Below are positions 8,835 through 18,763 of a stretch of DNA of 38,181 bases, one piece after another. Origin of the DNA: Sphingomonadaceae bacterium. GTDB taxonomy: Bacteria; Pseudomonadota; Alphaproteobacteria; Sphingomonadales; Sphingomonadaceae. The stretch's first letter is position 1, and the number at the start of each line of letters is the position of its first letter. The notes beneath the pieces were generated by a model. That model had not been told where the DNA came from and made no database searches. It saw only the letters and a program-made list of their open reading frames with translations. A program made the translations under genes and the position numbers. The DNA lies in the NCBI GenBank assembly GCA_021741065.1, contig JAIOYN010000010.1, positions 1-38,181 of the forward strand. Reading direction: 5' to 3'.

Positions 8835-9842
8835 TCAACTTTTACGGACGGTCTGCTCAATAGCGCCAAAGATAGTGTGTCCGGCCTTGTCGAGCACCTC
8901 AATCCGCACAACATCGCCGTTCTTGAGGAATGGCGTCACCATGTCGCCCGTCTGGATTTTCTCAACCATGCGCATTTCGGCCACACAGCTATAACCCAAA
9001 CCGCCAGCAGCGATGGGCTTGCCAGGGCCGCCATCGGCATCACGGTTGGACACGGTGCCCGAGCCGATAATCGATCCTGCCCCGATATTGCGCGTCTTGG
9101 CGAGGTGCGCGATCAAGGTTCCGAAATCAAAGGTGCAATCGTCCGAAGCCACCGCGCGTCCAAATGCCGCGCCATTAAGGTCAACATTTAATGGACGGTG
9201 CAGCTTTCCATCTTTCCAATAATCGCCAAGGCTATCCGGCGTGACGAACACCGGTGACAAAGCGCTAGCAGGCTTCGATTGGACAAAGCCAAAGCCTTTT
9301 TCCAACTCAGCAGGGATCAGGTTGCGTAAGGACACATCGTTCACCAGGCCAACCAGCCGGACATGAGACAAGGCGTCTGCCGCCGATGTTCCTTGCGGGA
9401 CGTCGCCCGTCACCACAACAATCTCCGCCTCCAAGTCACATCCCCAAGCTTCGTCGACCAATAAGATGTCGTCGCGCGCGCCCATGAATGCGTCTGATCC
9501 GCCCTGATACATTAATGGGTCATGCCAGAAGCTGTCCGGCAAAACGGCGCCCCGCGCTTTGCGGACCAATTCGACATGATTGACATAAGCCGAACCGTCC
9601 GCCCATTGATAGGCGCGCGGCAAAGGTGCGGCGGCGTCATGTTCGTGGAAACGTTCACGCGGAATGACAGCATGTTCAAGATCCGTTGCGAGCGCTTGCA
9701 ACCGGGGCGCAAGCTCTTCCCAATCGTCGAGGGCAGCCTGCAAAGTAGGAACGATATGCGCGGCATCGGCGTACCAAGCAAGATTGTCCGACACAACAAC
9801 CAGATGTCCGTCACGGCCCGACTTCAATGATGCAAGTTTCAT
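8835..9842 (-). CDS. Fumarylacetoacetate hydrolase family protein
   Basis: The 335-residue protein is a full-length FAH-family enzyme with the metal-site region WGCDLEAEIVVVTGDVPQG, the tract LVGLVNDVSLRNLIPAELEKGFGFVQSKP, and the C-terminal GAGSIIGSGTVSNRD. It has an N-terminal domain typical of the longer fumarylacetoacetase-like members. Together with maiA nearby it plausibly cleaves fumarylacetoacetate at the end of tyrosine/homogentisate degradation; related family members act on other acylpyruvates. The start is set at ATG 9842 (MKLASLKSGRDG) because GGAG lies 7 bases upstream; the longer frame upstream would run into the divergent peptidase gene. It is followed by the alpha/beta hydrolase gene. 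Confidence 0.9.
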   Translation of the reverse strand: MKLASLKSGRDGHLVVVSDNLAWYADAAHIVPTLQAALDDWEELAPRLQALATDLEHAVIPRERFHEHDAAAPLPRAYQWADGSAYVNHVELVRKARGAVLPDSFWHDPLMYQGGSDAFMGARDDILLVDEAWGCDLEAEIVVVTGDVPQGTSAADALSHVRLVGLVNDVSLRNLIPAELEKGFGFVQSKPASALSPVFVTPDSLGDYWKDGKLHRPLNVDLNGAAFGRAVASDDCTFDFGTLIAHLAKTRNIGAGSIIGSGTVSNRDADGGPGKPIAAGGLGYSCVAEMRMVEKIQTGDMVTPFLKNGDVVRIEVLDKAGHTIFGAIEQTVRKS

Positions 9843-9921
9843 GGTCTTTCTCCGGCTTTTGTCCTTCATGCAACGATATTGCAGTTGCGGCAACTGCAAC
9901 TCTGCGTTTAGACTTAGGGAC

Positions 9922-10869
9922 ATGGCATATAGAGACGCCAAATTGCGGTTGGTTCAGGCAGGAGCGATGGCACTTTCGCTGCTCGTCACTGGTTCTGCCT
10001 TTAGCCAGCAACAGAGCTTTAACACGGTCGAAGCGGCCAAAAACGGTTGGTTTGTCGAACAGAACCGGTCAGCAACTTGGTATCTGGCGCAGCACAAAAA
10101 ACTGTCGTCTGCGATCAATGCGTTGCAACCGCAAAGGCCGGGAGTCGTTGACGCCTATGTGGTCTCCATTGGCCTCGATTCCGACGCAGTCTTTGCGCGC
10201 GAGTCTGCTGAAGCCGCAAAGATATTGGCGCGGCGTTATGGGGCGACGGGTCGCACTGTGTATTTGGCCGCTGGCGGCGACGATAAAGCCACAGGCGCGC
10301 CGCAAGGGTCGCCCTCAAACCTCGCCACGGCATTGGCGGCGATCGCCGACAAGATGGATACAAAGGAAGATGTCCTCATCCTGTTCGCCACCAGCCATGG
10401 CGACCCTTTGTCGGGCCTTGCCTATCGTGACAGGGACAATGCTGCGGGCATGATCGCGCCGCAACGGCTTGCCGATTTGCTCGACGGTATCGGTGTCAAG
10501 CGCCGCATGGTGCTGCTATCGGCGTGCTATTCTGGGATTTTCATTCCGCTGCTGACCAATGATCAGACCGTTATCGTAACGGCCGCATCATCGCAGCGCA
10601 CTTCATTCGGATGCGCGCCGGGCAATGACTGGACCTTTTTTGGCGATGCCTTGATGAACCACGCCTTACGCAAACCACAGAAATTTGATGCGGCCATTGC
10701 CGAAGCCACTGAACTCATTACGCAATGGGAAAACACGTTAGCGCTAAAGCCATCACGGCCACAGGTTTTCGTCGGAGAAAATGCGCGGATTTGGTTGGAT
10801 GTGCTGGAGAATAAGATGCCCGCGACGGCCAGTGCGAAGGTCGGACGTCCTGCGATCTCCACTAATTGA
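9922..10869 (+). CDS. Secreted C13-family (caspase-fold) cysteine peptidase
   Basis: The 315-residue protein has a signal-like N terminus (RLVQAGAMALSLLVTGSAFS) and a caspase-haemoglobinase fold catalytic dyad: His159-Gly in LFATSHGDPLSG and Cys202 in LLSACYSGIF. The downstream GCAPGNDWTFFGDALMNHAL is also characteristic of the bacterial peptidase C13 group. Legumain-like C13 enzymes cut after Asn or act as transpeptidases; the bacterial substrates are not established. The start is ATG 9922, with AGGGA just upstream; an in-frame extension back to 9664 would run antisense through the FAH gene and is rejected. It is divergent from the FAH gene by 79 bp and convergent on a MarR gene. Confidence 0.9.
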   Translation: MAYRDAKLRLVQAGAMALSLLVTGSAFSQQQSFNTVEAAKNGWFVEQNRSATWYLAQHKKLSSAINALQPQRPGVVDAYVVSIGLDSDAVFARESAEAAKILARRYGATGRTVYLAAGGDDKATGAPQGSPSNLATALAAIADKMDTKEDVLILFATSHGDPLSGLAYRDRDNAAGMIAPQRLADLLDGIGVKRRMVLLSACYSGIFIPLLTNDQTVIVTAASSQRTSFGCAPGNDWTFFGDALMNHALRKPQKFDAAIAEATELITQWENTLALKPSRPQVFVGENARIWLDVLENKMPATASAKVGRPAISTN

Positions 10870-10882
10870 GATTATCGCAAAC

Positions 10883-11329
10883 TCAACCCAGCTCCGCGAC
10901 CCGCAGACGCAATTGCGCCAACATCGCTTCCAGCAATTTGGCCTCACCGCTGCCCAATATCTTCTCAAGCTCGGCCTCTAACGCCAGCGCTTCCGGCACA
11001 ATTTGGTTGTACAAATCGCGTCCGGCTAGCGTGAGCGCCAGATGATGTGAGCGGCCATCCGACATGTTCGGTACACGGCTTATCAGACTGCGGTCTTCCA
11101 ATGCCTTGCACGCCCGGTTCACCGTGACTTTGTCCATCGCAGTTGCGGCAACCAATTCCCGCTGCGTTGCCACTTCGCTTTCGCCCAACAACGCCATGAC
11201 CCGCCATTCCGGCACCTTGAGCGCAAATTTCCCACGATAGGCACGCGCGATCAGGTCACTGACCGCGTTCGATGTGATGGATAGTTGATAAGGCAGAAAC
11301 GCACGGAGCGTCAGTTTTTGGGTTGGCAT
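10883..11329 (-). CDS. MarR-family transcriptional regulator
   Basis: The 148-residue protein has the winged helix-turn-helix of MarR regulators: EWRVMALLGESEVATQRELVAATAMDKVTVNRACKALEDRSLISR, followed by the wing NMSDGRSHHLALT and a C-terminal dimerisation helix. MarR proteins usually repress adjacent genes and release DNA when they bind a small aromatic ligand. Its ATG shares one base with the maiA stop (TGATG), so it is translationally coupled to maiA. That makes it a candidate regulator of maiA and the nearby FAH gene; this is an inference from position. It converges on the C13 peptidase gene with a 13-bp gap. Confidence 0.92.
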   Translation of the reverse strand: MPTQKLTLRAFLPYQLSITSNAVSDLIARAYRGKFALKVPEWRVMALLGESEVATQRELVAATAMDKVTVNRACKALEDRSLISRVPNMSDGRSHHLALTLAGRDLYNQIVPEALALEAELEKILGSGEAKLLEAMLAQLRLRVAELG

Positions 11330-11961
11330 CAGTCAGGCTTCACTTGGTCAGGATGCGCCGCGGCAAAGGCCGGAAGCGCGGTTAGCGCAGCGTCCATCCG
11401 CAATAGCTTGGGAAAGGCATCCAGCGGCGTATCAACGCGGCGGGCATTGGCCATTTGCGGCACGAGGCAGACATCCGCTAAGTTCGGCAAATCACCGCCG
11501 AATAGACCATCTTCGGGGGCCATCGCCTCCAACGCCGTGAAGCCTTCGAGTATCCAGTGCCGATACCATTGATCGACAGCCTCTTGCGATTGGCCCATCT
11601 GATCCTTCAAATATCGCAACACGCGCAGATTATCGATCGGGTGTATGTCGGCGGCAATGATTAACGCCTGCGCCAAAGTCTTCGCGCGCTGCGTTGGATT
11701 GGACGATACCATCGCGGGGTCGGGATATTGCGCATCGAGATAATCGATAATTGCGAGGCTTTGCGAAAGATCATGCCCGTCGATGGACAGCATCGGGACA
11801 AAGCCTTGCGGATTACGCGCCACATAATCGGGCGCCCTTTGGGCATTGTCCAGAAGGCTGTTTGGCACGCGCGTGTACGAAACATTTTTAAGGTTCAGCA
11901 CAATGCGTACGCGATAGCTGGCGGACGAACGCCAATAATCGAACAGGATGATCTCATTCAT
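11329..11961 (-). CDS. maiA: Maleylacetoacetate isomerase
   Basis: This zeta-class glutathione transferase isomerises maleylacetoacetate to fumarylacetoacetate using glutathione. The N-terminal thioredoxin-like domain begins MNEIILFDYWRSSASYRVRI, where the SSxSxRVR motif marks the zeta class. It continues with NPQGFVPMLSIDGHDLSQSLAIIDYLD, the glutathione-binding segment, and a helical C-terminal domain including the usual LADVCLVPQMANARR. At 210 residues the length is typical. The MarR gene follows with a 1-bp overlap, and the FAH-family gene that would take the product lies about 1.5 kb further along the same strand. The upstream pathway enzymes (hmgA, hppD) are not in the window. Confidence 0.95.
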   Translation of the reverse strand: MNEIILFDYWRSSASYRVRIVLNLKNVSYTRVPNSLLDNAQRAPDYVARNPQGFVPMLSIDGHDLSQSLAIIDYLDAQYPDPAMVSSNPTQRAKTLAQALIIAADIHPIDNLRVLRYLKDQMGQSQEAVDQWYRHWILEGFTALEAMAPEDGLFGGDLPNLADVCLVPQMANARRVDTPLDAFPKLLRMDAALTALPAFAAAHPDQVKPD

Positions 11962-12055
11962 GCTTTAGTTAACTAGCACGGCACTCGCAAAAGGCAAAAG
12001 CATTGCGGCTTGCATATTCCCCGTTTATGTTGTTTTTCAAACAAAAGGATCCGAT

Positions 12056-12475
12056 ATGCACTACGCTAAAACATGGATAATCGCCGCCGCAATCTGCGCG
12101 GCAATTCCGGCGCAAGCCGCCGCGCCAATTTCCGGGCGCTGGATCACACAAAGCAAGGACGGGGTGGTAGAAGTGTACCAGTGTGGCGCAGCATTATGCG
12201 GGAAGCTCGTGAAGTTTCTGGTCAACCCACCAGCAGGTGCAGGCGCGAAGGACATGAACAATCCCGATAAAGCACTGCGCAACCGAACGATATTGGGCAT
12301 GAATGTCCTGACGGGATTTAAATCGGACGGCAAAGAATGGAAGGGCCAGATTTACGATCCGAAGTCAGGCAAAACCTATCGCTCAATCGTCTATAAGGGC
12401 AACTCAGGCAATCTGGTCGTCAAAGGATGTATTGGACCCTTTTGTCAGGCGCAGACATGGACCCCCGCCAGCTAA
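12056..12475 (+). CDS. DUF2147 domain-containing secreted protein
   Basis: The 139-residue protein has a cleavable signal peptide (WIIAAAICAAIPAQAAAP) and one DUF2147 domain: GRWITQSKDGVVEVYQCGAALCGKLV, then RNRTILGMNVLTGFKSDGKEWKGQIYDPKSGKTYRS and a C-terminal LVVKGCIGPFCQAQTW. Cysteine pairs suggest disulfides in the periplasm. The family has a small beta-barrel-like fold and unknown function. The ATG at 12056 follows AAAAGGATCC. It is divergent from maiA and convergent on an ABC permease gene. Confidence 0.9.
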   Translation: MHYAKTWIIAAAICAAIPAQAAAPISGRWITQSKDGVVEVYQCGAALCGKLVKFLVNPPAGAGAKDMNNPDKALRNRTILGMNVLTGFKSDGKEWKGQIYDPKSGKTYRSIVYKGNSGNLVVKGCIGPFCQAQTWTPAS

Positions 12476-12512
12476 GTGGGGGCTCAGCATAAATCCATCT
12501 TTGCGGCGTCAA

Positions 12513-13370
12513 TTATGCGCGTAACTTCCATCCAGAGCGCAGCAAGAGATAGCAGATAAGCCCCAGCACCCCATTGATGCCCAATAGCAGCAATGCGCCA
12601 AACATCACCGGGCTATCCGCGCTGCCGATAAAGCCATAGCGGAAGCCCGAAATCGCATAGAAAAACGGGTTGGCGTGGCTGATAGCCTGAAAAACGGGTG
12701 ACAATTTATCGACCGAATAGAAAGTACCCGACAGCAAAGCTGCAGGCGCGACGATGAAGTTGCTAATCGCTGCGGTATGGTCAAACTTTTCCGCCCAGAT
12801 CGAGGTCATGACCCCGATGAGCGCAAGCATCATCGATCCCATCAGCCCGAACCACAAAACGGCCCAATAATGCACAGGCATAACATGCACGCCGGGCCAG
12901 AGTAGCATGGCGAGCCATATCGTTCCGCCAACCAGAAACGCCCGTGTCACCGCCGCTGCCGTGAGCGCAGCCAAAACTTCCGCATTGGACAAAGGCGGCA
13001 TCAGATAATCCACAATCGTGCCCTGAATTTTACCGACCAACAGAGAGAAGCTCGAGTTCGCAAACGCGTTCTGCATCATGCCCATGATGATCAGGCCAGG
13101 CGCGATAAAATCAGCGAATGATACGCCCAGCACAATTGGCTTGACCGAGCCCAAAGCGACGGTGAAGATAATCAGATAGAGCAAGGTCGTAATGGATGGG
13201 GCCCACAAGGTTTGCAGCTGCACCTTGAAAAAGCGGCGAACCTCTTTCATGTATAAGGTTTGCAGCCCGACCCAGTTTACATTGCGGATATGCCGTTCGC
13301 CGTCGGGCAGTTGCACAATGGGATTAGCATCCCTATCTTGGCCACTATTGCTTTTATGGTGGATAGTCAT
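12513..13370 (-). CDS. ABC-2 type transporter permease
   Basis: The 285-residue integral membrane protein has an N-terminal amphipathic segment (TLYMKEVRRFFKVQLQTLWAP) leading into six predicted membrane helices, with the ABC-2 family hallmark NPFFYAISGFRYGF in the C-terminal part. This type of permease works with a separate ATPase in export of drugs, polysaccharide or lipid. No ATP-binding subunit gene is next to it on either side; the neighbours are a DUF2147 gene and gcrA, so the partner may lie elsewhere. The start at ATG 13370 (MTIHHKSNSG) is a judgement, since no strong Shine-Dalgarno is visible. Confidence 0.92.
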   Translation of the reverse strand: MTIHHKSNSGQDRDANPIVQLPDGERHIRNVNWVGLQTLYMKEVRRFFKVQLQTLWAPSITTLLYLIIFTVALGSVKPIVLGVSFADFIAPGLIIMGMMQNAFANSSFSLLVGKIQGTIVDYLMPPLSNAEVLAALTAAAVTRAFLVGGTIWLAMLLWPGVHVMPVHYWAVLWFGLMGSMMLALIGVMTSIWAEKFDHTAAISNFIVAPAALLSGTFYSVDKLSPVFQAISHANPFFYAISGFRYGFIGSADSPVMFGALLLLGINGVLGLICYLLLRSGWKLRA

Positions 13371-13461
13371 CGCGCAATCGACTATCGGCTTGCATCGATA
13401 ACCGCAAGGCGCAATCGCGTCATACACGCGGCAAATAAAACACGTTATTGGAATTGCATTT

Positions 13462-14133
13462 ATGTCCTGGACCGACCAGCGGATTGATCAGTTAAAGGCG
13501 CTTTGGGACAAAGGCCTGACCGCAAGCCAGATTGCAGATGAACTTGGAGGGGTCAGCCGCAATGCCGTAATTGGCAAGGCGCACCGTTTGGGCCTGAAAT
13601 CACGCCCTTCCCCGGTGAAGTCCAATGATCCCGATAAAAAAGCTGCGCCGAAAAAAGCTGCAGCTGCTCCGGCAAAGGCGCCTGCCGCCGCTGCGCCAGC
13701 GCGCCAGCGGCCATCCGCCCCAGCCGCTGAACCCATTGCCCCCATGCGCGCAGATGATGATACCTTAGAGGCGCCCGCGTCGCGCGCGTCGGCGATGCCG
13801 CGTATCGTGTCGATCGGACCCGGCGGCTTCATGCGTCAGGGTCCCGGAGATCAACAAGCGCCCATCCCGCCTGCTCCGCCACGCCGCCTTGTGCCTGCAA
13901 AACCAAGCCCGGAAATGGCGGACAAAACGTCCTTGCTCGATTTGAACGAGCGTATTTGCCGCTGGCCGCTTGGGCACCCCGGCGAAGCGGATTTCCATTT
14001 CTGCGGTGTGCCGGTAAACCCCGGTTTCCCATATTGCGTCGAACATTGCGGCCGTGCCTATCAGGCGCAGCTTCCACGCGGTGTGCGTCGCCCTCCACCC
14101 CCCATGCCATTCGGTGGGCCACGCGTCCGTTAA
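13462..14133 (+). CDS. gcrA: GcrA cell-cycle regulator
   Basis: GcrA is the alphaproteobacterial transcription cofactor that binds sigma-70 holoenzyme and activates promoters carrying CcrM-methylated GANTC sites. The N-terminal DNA-binding helix-turn-helix is plain (MSWTDQRIDQLKALWDKGLT, then SRNAVIGKAHRLGL). A long low-complexity Pro/Ala/Lys linker follows (about residues 48-150), then the C-terminal sigma-interacting domain with LNERICRWPLGHPGEADFHF and NPGFPYCVEHC. At 223 residues it is somewhat longer than Caulobacter GcrA because of the linker. parE lies 81 bp downstream on the same strand. Confidence 0.96.
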   Translation: MSWTDQRIDQLKALWDKGLTASQIADELGGVSRNAVIGKAHRLGLKSRPSPVKSNDPDKKAAPKKAAAAPAKAPAAAAPARQRPSAPAAEPIAPMRADDDTLEAPASRASAMPRIVSIGPGGFMRQGPGDQQAPIPPAPPRRLVPAKPSPEMADKTSLLDLNERICRWPLGHPGEADFHFCGVPVNPGFPYCVEHCGRAYQAQLPRGVRRPPPPMPFGGPRVR

Positions 14134-14194
14134 GGACCGGAAACGAAATATCCACAGGCGATTTTCAAAGCTTTGCGCTCTTGCTTGCGCGGGT

Positions 14195-16209
<2,015 letters not shown>

Positions 16210-16260
16210 TGTGGAGGTAGGGGTTTTCCTAAACCCTCGTCGTCTTGAACATTCCGCCTC

Positions 16261-16287
16261 GTCACCCTGAAACAAGTTCGAGGTGAC
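16261..16287. repeat. REP-like palindrome, copy 1
   Basis: GTCACC at 16261-16266 is inverted as GGTGAC at 16282-16287, enclosing the core CTGAAACAAGTTC (16267-16279). The same 13-base core occurs twice more at 19844-19915. It lies between the convergent parE and LysR genes, a typical place for REP-type elements. Confidence 0.7.
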
Positions 16288-16318
16288 AGTGATCTGCAAA
16301 TTAACGATGACTCTCGGC

Positions 16319-17110
16319 CTACACCGTCAGCGCCTCAACCAGCGCTTTCACCTTCTTTTGCCGCCATTGCGGCAACGGCGCGACTAGCCAATAAGCTTCA
16401 TCGCTTTCCTTCGCATTGTCGACGGCGCGGACTTTGCCGCTGGCGATGTCAGCTTCGGCCAAAATGAGCGGAACAGTTGCACGGCCCAGCCCAATCGCAG
16501 CGGCGTCGATGGCAAGGCCAGCATCGGCTAAGCGCAAAGCGGCTACGCCGTCGGCCACAGGGCAATTAGGCCAGCTTATCGGCGTGTCCGCGCCACCCTC
16601 TGGCGCGGCAACCGTGACATAAGCGCCAGCGGCAAGACAGATGCCCTCATGTTCCCCTGGGCCAGTAGTCAGGCGAATGGCGAGGTCCAGATTGGCCTCG
16701 GTAAAGTCGATATTCTCGTCCGCTGCAACCAACGTAAAGCGTGTGTCAGGGTTTGCCTTGCTAAAGCTTGCCAGCCGCGTGGCTAGCCATTTGGCGGTAA
16801 AATCACGCGGCGCGGCAATTGTCAGCGCATTGGACGATTGCCCCGCCTGCATAGCGCGGACCGATTCTTCAAACTGGAGAAACCCAGCGCGCAGGGCATC
16901 AAGACCGTTTGCCGCTTCGTCCGTCAGTTCAAGCCCCTTGGGCGTACGGCGGAACAGCACCACGCCCAGCATATCCTCCAGCGCGCGGATTTGCTGACCT
17001 ACTGCAGCAGGTGTCACGGCGAGTTCGTCCGCGGCCTTCGTAAAGCTTAAATGCCGCGCTGCGGCGTCGAGGACACGCAGACCGTTCAATGGTAAATGCG
17101 TACGTTTCAT
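16319..17110 (-). CDS. LysR-family transcriptional regulator (GcvA-like)
   Basis: The 263-residue protein begins with a LysR winged helix-turn-helix (LNGLRVLDAAARHLSFTKAADELAVTPAAVGQQIRALEDMLGVVLFRR), a form close to the GcvA subgroup. The substrate-binding domain follows (LTIAAPRDFTAKWLATRLASF). It is about 30-40 residues shorter than most family members, and the effector domain looks trimmed in the middle rather than cut at one end. The ligand cannot be inferred. It follows apaG with a 10-bp gap on the same strand, at the end of the leuB-metZ-apaG run. LysR regulators are more often divergent from their targets, so its target may not be this operon. Confidence 0.92.
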   Translation of the reverse strand: MKRTHLPLNGLRVLDAAARHLSFTKAADELAVTPAAVGQQIRALEDMLGVVLFRRTPKGLELTDEAANGLDALRAGFLQFEESVRAMQAGQSSNALTIAAPRDFTAKWLATRLASFSKANPDTRFTLVAADENIDFTEANLDLAIRLTTGPGEHEGICLAAGAYVTVAAPEGGADTPISWPNCPVADGVAALRLADAGLAIDAAAIGLGRATVPLILAEADIASGKVRAVDNAKESDEAYWLVAPLPQWRQKKVKALVEALTV

Positions 17111-17120
17111 TAGCCTATGC

Positions 17121-17531
17121 TCATCGCGCCGTGGCCGGTGCTACCAGCGTGAAGCGCGGGATTTCAGCCAGAAAGGTCGTGCCGTCCTCCCGCACAAAGC
17201 GATATTGGCCCTCCATCATGCCGCTGGGTGTTGGCAAAGGGCAGCCGGAGACATAATCATGGCTTTCTCCGGGGCGCAATAATGGTTGCTCGCCAACCAC
17301 GCCATCGCCGTCGACATGGTTGATCATGCCGCGACCATCAGTGATACGCCAATGTCGGGTCATCAATTGCACGGGTTCGTCACCGCTATTTTCGATGCGG
17401 ATATGGTAGGACCAAAACCATCGTCCTTGCGCAGGCACGGATTGTTCCACCAGAAAATTTGGGGCGACGCGCACAGTGATGCCCTCCGTGGTGGCACTGA
17501 CCGCAAAGAAGGAATCCAATATGCTGGTCAC
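17121..17531 (-). CDS. apaG: ApaG protein
   Basis: ApaG proteins are small fibronectin-III-like beta sandwich proteins, annotated for Co2+/Mg2+ efflux by phenotype although the biochemical role remains uncertain. The 136-residue product carries the family features: FWSYHIRIENSGDEPVQLMTRHW, the GxGxxG loop in VDGDGVVGEQPLLRPGESHDYVSGCPLPTPSG, and MMEGQYRFV. The start is GTG 17531, overlapping the metZ stop by 4 bp (GTGA), which implies translational coupling to metZ. No membrane segment is seen. Confidence 0.95.
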   Translation of the reverse strand: MTSILDSFFAVSATTEGITVRVAPNFLVEQSVPAQGRWFWSYHIRIENSGDEPVQLMTRHWRITDGRGMINHVDGDGVVGEQPLLRPGESHDYVSGCPLPTPSGMMEGQYRFVREDGTTFLAEIPRFTLVAPATAR

Positions 17532-18736
17532 AAACCAGCCGCCTTTAGCGCCTGATCCAGATCTTCGATGAGGTCAGCGGGGTCTTCCAAACCGACATTG
17601 ATGCGGATCATACCTTCGCCAACGCCCATCGCCTCGCGGGCTTCGGGGCCCATGCCGTGATGCGTGGACGATGCCGGGTGGCACATCAGGCTGCGTGCAT
17701 CACCGATATTGTTGGAAATGTCGATCAGCTGCAGCGCGTTGAGCAAGGCGTGCGCCTGCTTGCGGCCTCCGTCGACTTCAAATGCAAAGATTGGCCCGCA
17801 GGCCTTCATCTGCTGCATGGCGAGCGCGTGTTGCGGGTGGCTGGCAAGGCCCGGATGCATGATATGCGGTACGCGGCCTTCCAGGAATTTGCCTACGGCA
17901 AGCGCATTTTCCGACTGCCGCATGGCGCGCAGTTCCAATGTTTCAAGCCCCTTATGCACAACCCATGCGTTGAATGGTGACAGGTTAGGCCCGGTGTTGC
18001 GCTGAAACGGCAACAGCACGTCATCGATCCATTGCTGCGAACCGCAGACGGCGCCCGCCAATACGCGGCCCTGCCCGTCCATCAACTTCGTCGCGCTGTA
18101 AGCGACAACGTCCGCGCCGAAATCCATCGGCCGTTGCAGAACGCTCGTGGCAAAGGCGTTATCAACGACGGTGGTGATACCATGTTCTTTCGCCAAGCCG
18201 CAGACATAGGCCATGTCGACAATGTCCATCGTCGGGTTTGCCGGCGTTTCAAAGAAGAACACTTTGGTATTCGGCTTAATAGCGGCCTTCCACGCGTCAT
18301 TGTCGCGGCTGTCGATAGTGGTTGTGCTGATCCCCCATTTGGGCAGCAAATTGTCGGTCAGCCAGCGGCATGAACCGAACGCGGCGCGCGCGGCAACGAC
18401 ATGGTCCCCCATTTGCAACTGGCACAATAACGCCGTGGTCATCGCCGCCATGCCCGTGGCTTGCGCGCGGCACGCTTCTGCCCCTTCCATCAACGCAATG
18501 CGTTCTTCCAGCATTTGCACTGTCGGGTTCTGCAACCGCGAATAGGTCATCCCATCCTGTTCACCGGCAAAGCGTGCAGCGACGGTTTCCGCATCATCAT
18601 AGGTAAAGCCGGACGACAGGAACAATGCCTCCGACGTTTCGCCATGCTCACTGCGCCACGTGCCGCCACGCACCGCTTGGGTGGCGGCACGCCAATGCCG
18701 AGTGATTTCGCGATTCTGGCCAGTATTTTTCTTCAT
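17528..18736 (-). CDS. metZ: O-succinylhomoserine sulfhydrylase
   Basis: MetZ is a PLP enzyme that makes homocysteine from O-succinylhomoserine and sulfide in methionine synthesis. The 402-residue product has the Cys/Met metabolism family layout: SGFTYDDAETVAARFAGEQ, YSRLQNPTVQMLEERIALMEG, and the PLP lysine at about Lys217 in VAYSATKLMDGQGR. C-terminal RSLMCHPASSTHHGM and IRINVGLEDPADLIEDL are standard. Among related enzymes (MetY, MetB, MetC) the sequence best resembles MetZ. leuB ends 27 bp upstream and apaG starts within the stop codon. Confidence 0.94.
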   Translation of the reverse strand: MKKNTGQNREITRHWRAATQAVRGGTWRSEHGETSEALFLSSGFTYDDAETVAARFAGEQDGMTYSRLQNPTVQMLEERIALMEGAEACRAQATGMAAMTTALLCQLQMGDHVVAARAAFGSCRWLTDNLLPKWGISTTTIDSRDNDAWKAAIKPNTKVFFFETPANPTMDIVDMAYVCGLAKEHGITTVVDNAFATSVLQRPMDFGADVVAYSATKLMDGQGRVLAGAVCGSQQWIDDVLLPFQRNTGPNLSPFNAWVVHKGLETLELRAMRQSENALAVGKFLEGRVPHIMHPGLASHPQHALAMQQMKACGPIFAFEVDGGRKQAHALLNALQLIDISNNIGDARSLMCHPASSTHHGMGPEAREAMGVGEGMIRINVGLEDPADLIEDLDQALKAAGL

Positions 18737-18763
18737 AGGTTCGCTTTTCGGGCAGAGCAGGGT

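Noticed and set aside
9664-9921. In-frame upstream extension of the C13 peptidase ORF
   Set aside because: The extension runs antisense through the FAH-family gene and encodes Ser/Cys/Arg-rich sequence; ATG 9922 has a ribosome binding site and a signal peptide right after it.
12462-12482. CCCCC/GGGGG inverted repeat at the DUF2147 stop codon
   Set aside because: The stem is only 5 bp and lacks a T tract, so I do not call it a terminator.
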